Below are positions 8,459-16,780 of a stretch of 25,174 nucleotides of DNA, in pieces. The stretch comes from CAYSPT01 sp964432985. GTDB lineage: Bacteria; Muiribacteriota; CAYSPT01. Position numbers and translations under genes: made by a program. Location: contig CAYSPT010000071.1 in assembly GCA_964432985.1 (NCBI GenBank), forward strand, positions 1 through 25,174, in the 5' to 3' direction. Each line of letters starts with the position of its first letter. Position 1 is the stretch's first letter. Under the pieces are notes generated by a model, which saw only the letters and a list, made by a program, of their open reading frames with translations, searched no databases and had not been told where the DNA came from.

Positions 8459-9790
8459 ATGAGCTTATTCTGGATAACTCTGGCGGCGACGGTCCTCGGG
8501 ACGGCGGCGGGCACCATCTGCTCACTCATGCCGAGCCTGCACATCTACAACGTGGCGGGAATCGCGCTTCTGTTGTGGACGTACTTCGGCGACAAGGTGG
8601 AGTACGCGGCCCTGGCGCCGTTCTTTATCGCGATGATCGTTGCCTTTTCATTTCTCAACGCCATACCCATGACCTTTTTCGGAGCACCGGATGAGTCGGC
8701 CACGGTGACCATCCTGCCAGGTACCAAGTACCTGATGACCGGGAAAGGGCACGAGGCGGTGGTGCTTTCAGGGATTGGAGGTTTATGCGGGGTGGCGCTG
8801 CTGGCGCTTCTGACCCCGTTTTTCTTCTACATCTTCCCCTACATGCACAGCATCATGAGCGTACACATGCACTGGATACTGGGCCTGGTCATGGTGTACA
8901 TGCTCATGAGCGAGTGGCCCAAGGGCTGCGGGCTGGGGCACACCGCGTTGGAGAAGTTAAAAAATGCCTGGGGCAATTTGTTTGCCGGGATAATCACCTT
9001 CGGGCTATCAGCAATCCTGGGCCTGATTATTACCTCCAAGAGCATCATCACTCACGAGATGGGATTTCAGAACATCATGCCCGTGTTCGTGGGGCTCTTT
9101 GCTATCCCCAGCATCGTGCAGAGCCTGCTGAGCAATCAAAAGGTTCCGAAGCAGCACGTGGGAGAATCAATCGAGCTCACCACCGGAGAAATCGCCAAAT
9201 CGAGCTTCTCCGGCGTCTTGGGCGGAATGCTGGCGGCGTATCTTCCGGCGGTGACCGCCGGTATCGGCGGTATCCTGGCCGGGCACGCCACGGCGCAGCG
9301 GGGTGACAGGATTTTCATCCTGGGGGGGGGCGTGGCCAAGGTCATCTACTACGTGGGGGCGTTTTTGTTTCTGTTCATCCTCACGCCGTTGTCTCCCAAC
9401 GGGCTGGGGAAGGGTGGTCTCAACATCATTCTCAAGCCGGTTTTCTCACCGGCGCCGGGTGATTATCCCCTGATGCTGGCGGTAATCATCCTCAGCGGCT
9501 GCCTGTCGTTTCTGCTGCTTCTGAAAGCGTCCGCCCGGGTGGCCAAGATGATGGAGAAAGTAAACCTCAGGGACCTGTACTGGGCTGCTCTGGTGCTGGT
9601 GGTAGCCATTGTCGGCAGCCTCACCGGTTTCAACGGGCTGTTCGTCCTGGCGGTTGCCTCGTGTATCGGCTCCATACCGGTGTTCTACCACTGTCGGCGC
9701 AGCAACTGCATGGCGGTGCTGCTGGTGCCAATCTGCCTGAACATGGCCGGTTACGGCGCGGCCATAGCCGCCCTGCTGGGGCTGGCTTAG
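8459..9790 (+). CDS. TctA/DUF112-like membrane permease
   Basis: A 443-residue polytopic membrane protein with roughly ten to twelve hydrophobic helices. The N-terminal GTAAGTICSLMPSLHIYN and the mid-protein SGVLGGMLAAYLPAVTAGI resemble the two repeated G-x-x-x-G...P motifs of the tripartite tricarboxylate transporter large subunit; they look closest to the shorter DUF112 branch that I associate with archaea. Classical TctA needs a small TctB subunit and a periplasmic TctC binding protein. Neither is in this window, so the usual tricarboxylate uptake role is doubtful. AAGGAGG precedes the ATG, and the hydrolase gene starts 19 bases after the stop. A run of nine G bases (9322-9330) lies inside the gene. 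The substrate is unknown. Confidence 0.82.
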   Translation: MSLFWITLAATVLGTAAGTICSLMPSLHIYNVAGIALLLWTYFGDKVEYAALAPFFIAMIVAFSFLNAIPMTFFGAPDESATVTILPGTKYLMTGKGHEAVVLSGIGGLCGVALLALLTPFFFYIFPYMHSIMSVHMHWILGLVMVYMLMSEWPKGCGLGHTALEKLKNAWGNLFAGIITFGLSAILGLIITSKSIITHEMGFQNIMPVFVGLFAIPSIVQSLLSNQKVPKQHVGESIELTTGEIAKSSFSGVLGGMLAAYLPAVTAGIGGILAGHATAQRGDRIFILGGGVAKVIYYVGAFLFLFILTPLSPNGLGKGGLNIILKPVFSPAPGDYPLMLAVIILSGCLSFLLLLKASARVAKMMEKVNLRDLYWAALVLVVAIVGSLTGFNGLFVLAVASCIGSIPVFYHCRRSNCMAVLLVPICLNMAGYGAAIAALLGLA

Positions 9791-9809
9791 GAAAGGGGGC
9801 TGAAGAGTC

Positions 9810-10907
9810 ATGAAAGGATTAACACATTTCATGACGGGAGTAGCACTCTCGTCGTTTCTGACTCCGGCTGTCACCATGGCGGCCAGCACCCGGCTCGGTG
9901 AAGGGACCGGGGCCGAGTCCTCCTTCATCCTGCTTTTGGGCGGGCTGTACGGGATCATGCCGGACACCATGGACTTCAAGATGGGGCAGTTCTTCGCTGC
10001 CGCCGAGGTGGAGGTGGACTGCGATCCCAGCAATCCTGACCCGAAGAAGATGGCCCGGCAGATCGGCGAGGCCATGGACCAGGTAGCGGAAACCGGCGAG
10101 TACCGCAAGGTACAATTGTATCCTATGCAACTGGCTTCCAACCTGTGGCGGCAGTACATGATCAAGTTCGATGGTGAGACCAACGAAGTGATAGTGGTAA
10201 TGAACGAGATCGTCTCTACCTCCCAGGTGCCGTACCCGGGAACCGAGCCGAAGGAGAACCGGGTGGGCCGCTACAAGCTCAAGGGAAAACTCCTGGAGAC
10301 CCACGGACGTCCCTCCATGGTGGATATCATGAGCGGTCCCCAGTTCGGTTTCCGCAAGGAAGGCGAGCACGTGGTGGTGGAGTTTCTCCCCTGGCACCGC
10401 ACCTGGAGCCACAGCTATGTTCTGGGCGCCATGCTGGCCCTTATCCCCCTGATCATCGCTTATATGGCGGGGCTGCATCACTGGTACCTGTATGGGCTGG
10501 CGGCATTCCTTGGTTTTGCCGGTCACCTGACCGAGGACCTCACCGGGCACATGGGCGGCTCGCTCATCTGGCCCATCAAGGCCAAGCGATATGACGGATT
10601 CTGCATGTTCCGGGCGAGCAACCCTCACGCCAACTTCAGCGTGGACTTCGCCAGCGTGGTCATCATCCTGCACAACCTGGATCGGATAACCACCCAGGTA
10701 ATCGAGCTTCCCTGGTGGCTTTACTACCTGTATTTCCTGGTGATTCCCATGTTCGTCTATCACATGATCGTGAAGATCTTCGAAGCCAAGGGAGATGATC
10801 CAAAGGCGGACGGCGCCGTGAAAGCCGAAGCGGCCCTGGAGCTTTCGCGCAAGGCGGACATCCAGATGGAGGAGATGCTCTTCGAAGACGAGTCCGGCGT
10901 GTTCTGA
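9810..10907 (+). CDS. YdjM/DUF457-like membrane-bound metal-dependent hydrolase
   Basis: A 365-residue inner-membrane protein. It keeps the motif order of the LexA-binding/YdjM metal-dependent hydrolase family (DUF457): H6 in LTHFMTG, D52 and D55 in GIMPDTMD, H196 and H201 in WHRTWSHS, and H239 and D243 in GHLTEDLTGH. These residues probably bind the metal. Hydrophobic helices lie near 30-50, 203-235 and 290-318. Between the second and third motifs about 140 soluble, beta-rich residues are inserted (about 56-195; VEVDCDPSNPDPKK, NEVIVVMNEIVSTS). The physiological substrate of this family is not established, although phospholipase-C-like folds are related. It is the last gene of the operon; a strong hairpin follows its stop. 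Confidence 0.83.
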   Translation: MKGLTHFMTGVALSSFLTPAVTMAASTRLGEGTGAESSFILLLGGLYGIMPDTMDFKMGQFFAAAEVEVDCDPSNPDPKKMARQIGEAMDQVAETGEYRKVQLYPMQLASNLWRQYMIKFDGETNEVIVVMNEIVSTSQVPYPGTEPKENRVGRYKLKGKLLETHGRPSMVDIMSGPQFGFRKEGEHVVVEFLPWHRTWSHSYVLGAMLALIPLIIAYMAGLHHWYLYGLAAFLGFAGHLTEDLTGHMGGSLIWPIKAKRYDGFCMFRASNPHANFSVDFASVVIILHNLDRITTQVIELPWWLYYLYFLVIPMFVYHMIVKIFEAKGDDPKADGAVKAEAALELSRKADIQMEEMLFEDESGVF

Positions 10908-10931
10908 ACCACTCCGGCAAACTGAAAACAA

Positions 10932-10969
10932 AACAGACCTGCCCGGTTTCGAGGACGGGCAGGTCTGTT
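10932..10969. terminator. Strong hairpin ending the operon
   Basis: Fourteen bases (10932-10945) pair perfectly with 10956-10969 around a 10-base loop (core CCTGCCCG / CGGGCAGG). It lies 25 bases after the stop of the hydrolase gene. On the plus strand no T tract follows, whereas on the minus strand the stem is followed by a T-rich stretch (TTTTGTTTTC). It may therefore terminate best for minus-strand transcripts, or act with Rho or as an RNA-stabilising end. Confidence 0.65.
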
Positions 10970-11020
10970 GCTGTACGGTGTACCGGTCATTGTGTGAATG
11001 GATTTCCTACAGGCAAAGCA

Positions 11021-12238
11021 ATGAAAAATGAAATAAGCAAGAAAGTCGCGCGCAAATTGATGCTGGCATGTCTGGGTCTGGATCATCACCCCCGGAAAGC
11101 GGCCAGTAAAGAGACTGTTTTGGACACCATCCGGCGGCTTGGCGCTTTGCAGATCGATACCATTCATGTAGTGGCCCGCAGCCCGTATCTGGCTTTGTGG
11201 AGCCGGTTGGGAGAGTATGATCCGAAGTGGTTGGACGAACTGCTGGAAGAAAAAAGGATATTTGAATATTGGTCGCACGCGGCCTGCTGGCTGCCGATTG
11301 AGGATTACCCGATTTACCGGAGTTTTATGATCGACAATAGCAGACGTTGGAAATATGAAAACGAGAACTGGATTGATGAGAACAAAAAAGTGGTGGATCA
11401 TGTATTGGAGCGAGTACGGAGCAAAGGCGAAGTGCGCTCGATTGACTTTAAACGGACCGATGGGCAAGCCGGTGGCTGGTGGAACTGGAAGGTGGAAAAG
11501 ATTGCTCTGGAGAGGCTGTTCAACCGCGGTGATTTGATGGTGGCCAGGCGGCATAATTTCCATCGCGTTTACAGCCTGAGAGAAAAGGTAATGCCGGACT
11601 GGAACGATGAGCAGGTGCCGGTTCACACGGACGTACAAAGAATTCAAACACTCAAGGCCGTCAACGCCCTGGGGGTGGCCACCCCAGCCTGGATAGCCGA
11701 CTATTTTTATTCTCCGGTGCGGGAGATGCCCGGAATTCTCAATCGGCTGGCGGGTGAAGGTGAGTTGCTGGAGCTGGAGTGCGAAGATTGGGGTCGGGTG
11801 TATATCAGCAAGGCTAACTTTACCAGATTAGGGCGGCTGGAAAACAGCAGTCCGACAATGACCACCCTGCTTTCTCCGTTTGATCCGTTGATTAATAACC
11901 GCCGGCGGGCTGCGGCGGTATTTGGCTTTGACTATAAAATAGAATGTTACACCCCGGCGGCGAAGAGAAGGTACGGCTACTTCACCTTGCCGATTCTGTA
12001 TCGGGGAAAGCTGATCGGTAGACTGGATCCCAAAGCACACAGGGACAAGAAGGTATTCGAAGTGAAAGCTGTCTATCTGGAGCCTGGAGTTGCGCTGACT
12101 GACCGGTTGGTCGATGAAGTCGCCCGAACAATCCAACTATGTGCCACCTGGCATCGGACACCTGAGGTGGTAGTGAGGAAATCATCGCCACATACATTGA
12201 AAGGTGCTCTGAAAAAGGCTATTCTGATCCACAGATAA
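11021..12238 (+). CDS. YcaQ/AlkX-type winged-helix DNA glycosylase
   Basis: A 405-residue cytoplasmic protein of the HTH_42 family. The closest characterised member is E. coli YcaQ (AlkX), which unhooks DNA interstrand crosslinks and removes bulky N7-alkylguanine. Residues 39-51 hold the family core RLGALQIDTIHVV, where Q44-I45-D46 matches the Q-hydrophobic-D catalytic motif. Also typical are LWSRLGEYDPKWL, FEYWSHAACWLP and, near the C-terminus, LLSPFDPLINNRRR, YGYFTLPILYRGKLIGRLDPKAHR. The ATG at 11021 gives the best family-length N-terminus; a GTG at 10994 would add nine residues, and both have weak Shine-Dalgarno sites. A repair role for alkylated or crosslinked DNA is inferred from the family. 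The next gene starts 28 bases downstream. Confidence 0.88.
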   Translation: MKNEISKKVARKLMLACLGLDHHPRKAASKETVLDTIRRLGALQIDTIHVVARSPYLALWSRLGEYDPKWLDELLEEKRIFEYWSHAACWLPIEDYPIYRSFMIDNSRRWKYENENWIDENKKVVDHVLERVRSKGEVRSIDFKRTDGQAGGWWNWKVEKIALERLFNRGDLMVARRHNFHRVYSLREKVMPDWNDEQVPVHTDVQRIQTLKAVNALGVATPAWIADYFYSPVREMPGILNRLAGEGELLELECEDWGRVYISKANFTRLGRLENSSPTMTTLLSPFDPLINNRRRAAAVFGFDYKIECYTPAAKRRYGYFTLPILYRGKLIGRLDPKAHRDKKVFEVKAVYLEPGVALTDRLVDEVARTIQLCATWHRTPEVVVRKSSPHTLKGALKKAILIHR

Positions 12239-12266
12239 CAAAGTTTCCGGGAAACGGGGTTTGACC

Positions 12267-12515
12267 ATGTCCTACGGTAGAAGATTCACTTTGTCTGACG
12301 AACGTAAAAACGGGATACTCCGCCGCTTGCAGGAGTTTTACCGCAGTGAATTCGATGAGGACCTGAGCGATTTCAGAGCAGAGCAAATCCTTTCCTTTTT
12401 CTTGAAGGTTCTCGGTCCCGACGTGTACAATCAGGCGATTCAGGACGCGCGCGGATTCATGCTGGACAAGCTAGAGGATCTGGACACCGAGTTTTACGAG
12501 CGCGAGACCGGCTAG
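12267..12515 (+). CDS. DUF2164 family small protein
   Basis: An 82-residue cytoplasmic protein that I match to DUF2164: a short N-terminal strand, FTLSDERKNGILRRLQEFY, an acidic turn, LSDFRAEQILSFFLKVLGP, then the family signature YNQAIQDARGFMLDKLEDLD. It should fold as a small helical bundle. No biochemical role is established for the family. The ATG at 12267 follows a GGGG-containing weak ribosome site; a TTG two codons earlier is also in frame. It is co-directional with the YcaQ-like gene and may be co-transcribed with it. Its TAG stop lies inside the shared stem-loop that follows. Confidence 0.82.
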   Translation: MSYGRRFTLSDERKNGILRRLQEFYRSEFDEDLSDFRAEQILSFFLKVLGPDVYNQAIQDARGFMLDKLEDLDTEFYERETG

Positions 12516-12579
12516 CCCGCATATTTCATTATTTGACGTCGCGGCCGCAGCAGACAATCTTGTGAAATATGTGGGCTAG
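12512..12579. terminator. Bidirectional stem-loop between convergent genes, with both stop codons in the stem
   Basis: Bases 12512-12528 pair with 12563-12579 over 17 positions with one G-U/C-A type exception; the loop is 34 bases and contains a GCGGCCGC palindrome at 12541-12548. The left arm contains the TAG stop of the DUF2164 gene (12513-12515), and the right arm contains the stop of the VIT/vWA gene on the minus strand (12576-12578). No long T tract flanks it. Confidence 0.6.
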
Positions 12580-15575
12580 AACTCGATCTCCCCGATGTCC
12601 ACCGTTTCCTTGCGCTCCTTCAGCCTGAGAGTGATCGATTTTCTGTTTTCATTTTCACGCCCGTAGTGGGTGAAAACGTCTACCTGCAGGGTAACGGACC
12701 CGATGAGCTGCTGGGCAGAGCTTCCGAAGAAGTTGGTCTTGATGTCATACATGCCGTTCATGGCCTTTCTGACCATGTACTCCTCCGGCCCGTAACCTTG
12801 AGTGAAGTCCCGGGAGAAATTGCCGCCGATGGTGGTCCGGCGATGGCTGTAGAAAGCTTTTTCCTCAGACGGCTCGATGACCCACAGGTCGATATCGGTC
12901 AGGTCCGCGTCCCAGGTGAGGATAATCCTGACATCAACCTCCAGGTTCTTGACCAGGCGCTCATCGACGTACGGAAGGTCTTCTTCTCCAGCACGCTGCG
13001 CTTTATCCAGAATATTGTTGAGCTCCATCAGGGCTATCAGCTCGATCTCGGCGAAGCGGTCCCACTGGTTAAGCACCACATGGTACAGAAGCTCGATGGC
13101 GCGTCGGTAATCTCCCCTGCGGGCCAGGACCAGGGCCAGGTCCCGGTAGCTCTGGGGCTCCTCCGGCCTGAGTTTGAGAACCTCTTCGAAAACCAGGATG
13201 GCCAGGTCCAGTTTGTCCATCTGCGCCAGGCGATGTCCCAACACTCTTAGAAGTGCGGCGTTTTCCAGTTCCAGTTCGGCTATGTTTGACAACACTCTCA
13301 AAGCCGTATCACTGTCTTTCTGGTTGAAAAACACATCAGCGCAGTCCAGGAAGAAAGCAGGGGACGTCCCGTACTGGTCGCGGTGTTTCCGATAGACGCG
13401 GTATTCGTCTCCCGCTTCGGCGTCTTTGATAGCTTTGACATAGGGCGTCTGGGGGTCCCAGGCCTTGATGACGATGGCTGGCTGCGGGGTGCTGGTTGCC
13501 CCTTCCGAGGCCTTCGCTTTTTTCGCAGGAGCTGCTGCTAACGCTTCTCGCGGAGCCTCTTCCTGCGGTATGGAGGCCGAGAAATCTGATTCGTCTTCCG
13601 ACATCTCCATCATCACGTCTTCCCGGCTTTCCGAACGGGAAGAAAGTGATGACCGTATCTCTCCCCCCGGAGCACTGTCGCGCATGCTTTTGTCCTCGCC
13701 TCCGCCACGGTAACGGAATCCCTTCGGATAGGTGAACTCTGTTTCCCACCAGGCCACCCGATCGTTCCAGAGCCGCACTACAGTATCAATTTTTTGCTCC
13801 TTTTCCTCTTCCGCCCGGGTCTCTTCCCTCTCGATGGCCTCCAGGTAGCGCGCCCGCATCTTGGATAGAGTTTTCGGCGGCAGGATCCGGTGCTCCAGAT
13901 ACTGCTCGTAATTATCCAGAACAATCATGGAGGTAAAGGGAGTAACCAGTCCGTATTTCTTTCCCGTTCGCACGATTTCCTTTTCGTTTTTACCTGAAAA
14001 TATCTGAAGCTCATCAACTTTTTTCTGCGCCCAGTACCGCCGGATGAGGGTCCCTTTCTCTGCCTGGTCTCCGGATATTGTAACGGTGTAGCTGTGGTGG
14101 ATTCGACCGTTTATACCGTAGTTGAGTGTAATGGCAGCTTTCTCAATCAGGAGCTTTCCGCAGAGGGTGAACCTTCCGTCAATCTTTTCCGGAATGGACG
14201 GGTACATCTCGGCTTCGTTCTCACTGGAACAGGTAGCGGAAATGAACGAATACGCGGAGTGCCCGATGCTCGTGACTGCAGTGTTAACATCAACCAGTTC
14301 GAGATTGCAGTAAGCTCCACCGCTTTTTATCGCCAGATATCTGAGAAAGGATGGATTGATGACCGATCCGGTTGAAAAAAGGTATAGCGGCACCTGCGTA
14401 TTCTCGGGCTCTTCCCGGCCGAAGTTGGAAATTCCATCGGTGAAAACCAGGGCGAGATCGGCCAGGGGTACGCCCTGATACAGGGAAAGACTGGACAGGG
14501 AGGTTCCCCCGTCGTAGGTGGCATGACCGATGGCGGCAATAAGTTCATCCACCGAACCGTTTTCGATGATACATGTTCTGACCCCGTTTACTGTATTGCT
14601 GAAGACTACCAGTTTAACCTCGATGATTGTCTCCTTGAATTGGGCAAAGTATCGTTTTAGCACGTCCAGTTCCTTCTGGTGATCGACCGTTTGCCGGGAT
14701 AACGAGCTGTCCCAGTAAATGACCACCCGGGCCGGTTCCGGCGCCTGGTTATCCTGTGCCCGTGCCGGAACAGCAGGTAAATCATTTAGACAAAAATAAA
14801 CATCTCCCTTCTCATCCTGTTCCACGGCTACTGCCTGAGTATCCCTCACGGGCACGGCAATCACCAGATCATCAATGAGGGCAACGTTTTTCAGGGCTGC
14901 TTCGGCCACGAAGCTATCCCGCCATTTTCCAAATGATAACCCGGCCACGTTCCCCCCGGTAATAACTGGCTGTTTGGCTGTCTTTACCGCTTCCACCCTG
15001 ATGAAAAAAGCCTTGATCTTTTCCTTGAAATTGAGAGGAAGACGGTATAAAGGCCCGTCACTGCCGCTGACAAGATCGCTCACATACCTGATGGTGATGG
15101 TTCGGGTACCTTTTGCCGGGATGGGAAACACCCTGGTCTTGAAGTTGTTGCCCTTGACCCATTCTACCAGCCCCGGGTCGATTCCCTGGCGGACTATTTT
15201 TTCAAAAACCTGCCTGCCCTTGGCTTTTTCCACCACCGATCCGTCCACCATCCGCCCGCTGATGTCAAGTGCATAACCGCTGACAGTAGCCCCTTCAGGC
15301 AGGGGGAAATACAGGTCACCGGCCAGTTGACGGCTGTTGGGATTGTAAAAAGTCATGGTCAGGCTTGTCTCGGTCATGTAACCGAAAATCCTGGCATCCA
15401 CAGACAGTTTTGAGAGCTGAATCGGTGTCAGGTTCTTTTGCGGGACGTCAACAGGAACCAGGATGGGAGGTAATTCTTGTGCTAGGATGGATGAAGTCGG
15501 CAACGACGTCAACCCGACAGTCAGCATCAATATGGCTATTGTAGTCATACGGACAACAAATGTGGTGTATTTCAC
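12576..15575 (-). CDS. Large secreted VIT - vWA - TPR - DUF2135 protein
   Basis: A 999-residue exported protein starting at GTG 15575, with AAAGGAG 10 bases upstream. A signal peptide covers residues 1-33 (core TTIAILMLTVGLTSLP, cleavage near ILAQE). Residues about 45-175 are a VIT (inter-alpha-trypsin inhibitor) domain: GDLYFPLPEGATVSGYALDI, GRQVFEKIVRQGIDPGLVEW. Residues about 282-450 are a von Willebrand A domain with an intact MIDAS: D289-x-S291-x-S293, T358 and D380. A charged, Ser- and Ala-rich linker spans about 620-710. TPR-like helices lie at about 745-880 and a DUF2135-like beta domain at about 885-985 (ILTWDADLTDIDLWVIEP). Likely a metal-dependent adhesion or assembly protein on the cell surface; its ligand is unknown. 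Confidence 0.9.
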   Translation of the reverse strand: MKYTTFVVRMTTIAILMLTVGLTSLPTSSILAQELPPILVPVDVPQKNLTPIQLSKLSVDARIFGYMTETSLTMTFYNPNSRQLAGDLYFPLPEGATVSGYALDISGRMVDGSVVEKAKGRQVFEKIVRQGIDPGLVEWVKGNNFKTRVFPIPAKGTRTITIRYVSDLVSGSDGPLYRLPLNFKEKIKAFFIRVEAVKTAKQPVITGGNVAGLSFGKWRDSFVAEAALKNVALIDDLVIAVPVRDTQAVAVEQDEKGDVYFCLNDLPAVPARAQDNQAPEPARVVIYWDSSLSRQTVDHQKELDVLKRYFAQFKETIIEVKLVVFSNTVNGVRTCIIENGSVDELIAAIGHATYDGGTSLSSLSLYQGVPLADLALVFTDGISNFGREEPENTQVPLYLFSTGSVINPSFLRYLAIKSGGAYCNLELVDVNTAVTSIGHSAYSFISATCSSENEAEMYPSIPEKIDGRFTLCGKLLIEKAAITLNYGINGRIHHSYTVTISGDQAEKGTLIRRYWAQKKVDELQIFSGKNEKEIVRTGKKYGLVTPFTSMIVLDNYEQYLEHRILPPKTLSKMRARYLEAIEREETRAEEEKEQKIDTVVRLWNDRVAWWETEFTYPKGFRYRGGGEDKSMRDSAPGGEIRSSLSSRSESREDVMMEMSEDESDFSASIPQEEAPREALAAAPAKKAKASEGATSTPQPAIVIKAWDPQTPYVKAIKDAEAGDEYRVYRKHRDQYGTSPAFFLDCADVFFNQKDSDTALRVLSNIAELELENAALLRVLGHRLAQMDKLDLAILVFEEVLKLRPEEPQSYRDLALVLARRGDYRRAIELLYHVVLNQWDRFAEIELIALMELNNILDKAQRAGEEDLPYVDERLVKNLEVDVRIILTWDADLTDIDLWVIEPSEEKAFYSHRRTTIGGNFSRDFTQGYGPEEYMVRKAMNGMYDIKTNFFGSSAQQLIGSVTLQVDVFTHYGRENENRKSITLRLKERKETVDIGEIEF

Positions 15576-15708
15576 CAGATGTTCACTCCTTTACACCATG
15601 TATACGTTCAAACCGTGCGACGGTTGTATCATCTCGATACCCGCTGCTCTGACATTCTATCAGCCACCGGTTATCCGGGCAACCGTCTACCCGGACAGAA
15701 GGACAGTG

Positions 15709-15737
15709 TTGACCTTCAATGGATCGTACTGTACGAT
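15709..15737 (+). promoter_or_regulatory. Likely sigma70 promoter of the substrate-binding lipoprotein gene
   Basis: TTGACC at 15709-15714, a 17-base spacer, then TACGAT at 15732-15737. The GTG start at 15758 is 20 bases downstream, so the leader would be very short and would begin at or next to the ribosome binding site. Confidence 0.5.
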
Positions 15738-15757
15738 TAACAGAGAGGAAATAAAGA

Positions 15758-16780
15758 GTGGACCGCAGGATTACGATATCTGTTCTGTGCTTGGTAAGCA
15801 CCATGGTGACGCTGGGCTGGGTTCTTACTGCCGGGTGTGCGAAAGAGAAGCAAACTCCTGCACCTGCTGAAATATCCGGCAGTGTTACTATTGCCGTAGC
15901 AAGACTTGAAGCAACATCGCTCATCCGTATCGCTCTGCATGAAAACTACTTCGAAGATGAGGGTCTGGATATCACGGTCAAACAGTACGATCTTGGCCGG
16001 TTTGCCTTCGACGCTTTACTGGCTGGCGAGGCTGATATCGCAACGGTCGCTCAAACGCCTCTGGTTAAGAAGAGCTTTGTTTTTAATGATTTTCGGATAA
16101 TCTGCACGGTGCACACGTCGGAAACCAATGTTAAGATTGTAGCCCGGACCGACCTGGGCGTCGTGACGCCCAAAGACCTGAAAGGCTGCCGGATTGGAAC
16201 CACCGAGTGGACAGTGGGGCATTACTTTCTTGATATGTTTTTGGAGAAGCACGGCATCGCCTCTGACGAGGTCCACCTGGAGTTTATGAAACCGTCTGAA
16301 CTCAGTTCTTCATTGTTCAAAGGAGATATCTTAGCCTACTCTCTCAGGGAGCCGTATGTGTTCCGGTCCCGGATGGTATTGGGTAATCGGGCCGTCACAT
16401 TTGACGGGAATGGAAGTTATACGGCTACGTTCAACTGTGCCGCCAAATTATCATTCATAGTCAACCGACCCGAGACGGTCCGCAGGTTCCTGCGGGCCCT
16501 GCTGCGGGCCGAACAGTTCATGCGGTCCAGCCGAGAGCAATCCATCCAGATTATTAAAGATGATCTCGACCTGAGCCGGGATTACCTGATTGAAAGTTGG
16601 GCCGCCTCTGATTATCGGCTCGATTTGAGCCATACCCTGCTCCAGGCGCTGGAAGCAGAAGCACGATGGATGATCAGGAACGGGTATACCGGTATTTCCT
16701 ACGTTCCCGATTTCAAGGGCTTCGTGTACCCGGATGCTTTGCGGGAACTGAAATCCCAGGCGGTGAGCCCGAATTACTGA
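15758..16780 (+). CDS. ABC-type substrate-binding lipoprotein (SsuA/NrtA/THI5-like)
   Basis: A 340-residue periplasmic binding protein. The GTG at 15758 has GAGAGGA 8 bases upstream. The lipobox LTAGC gives lipidation at C27. The mature part shows the NMT1/SsuA pattern: VTIAVARLEATSLIRIALHE, YFEDEGLDITVKQYD, ALLAGEADIATVAQTP, LKGCRIGTTEWTVGHYFLDMFLEKHGI and a late YLIESWAAS helix. Such proteins capture sulfonates, nitrate, thiamine precursors or similar small molecules. No ABC permease or ATPase gene is in the window, so it is an orphan here and could feed a distant transporter or act as a sensor. It faces the adenylate cyclase gene, with a 7-base overlap of the 3' ends. The ligand cannot be named. 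Confidence 0.87.
   Translation: MDRRITISVLCLVSTMVTLGWVLTAGCAKEKQTPAPAEISGSVTIAVARLEATSLIRIALHENYFEDEGLDITVKQYDLGRFAFDALLAGEADIATVAQTPLVKKSFVFNDFRIICTVHTSETNVKIVARTDLGVVTPKDLKGCRIGTTEWTVGHYFLDMFLEKHGIASDEVHLEFMKPSELSSSLFKGDILAYSLREPYVFRSRMVLGNRAVTFDGNGSYTATFNCAAKLSFIVNRPETVRRFLRALLRAEQFMRSSREQSIQIIKDDLDLSRDYLIESWAASDYRLDLSHTLLQALEAEARWMIRNGYTGISYVPDFKGFVYPDALRELKSQAVSPNY

Noticed and set aside
9819..10931. Long minus-strand open frame (370 codons) opposite the DUF457-like gene
   Set aside because: It is antisense to a gene with clear family motifs, has a His- and Gly-rich composition typical of reverse reading, and has no recognisable domain.
10760..11647. Minus-strand open frame (295 codons) across the operon end and the YcaQ-like gene
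   Set aside because: It crosses a strong hairpin and is antisense to two real genes; no recognisable motifs.
15463..15870. Plus-strand open frame spanning the gap before the substrate-binding gene
   Set aside because: It starts inside the antisense VIT/vWA gene and overlaps the better supported GTG-initiated lipoprotein in another frame.
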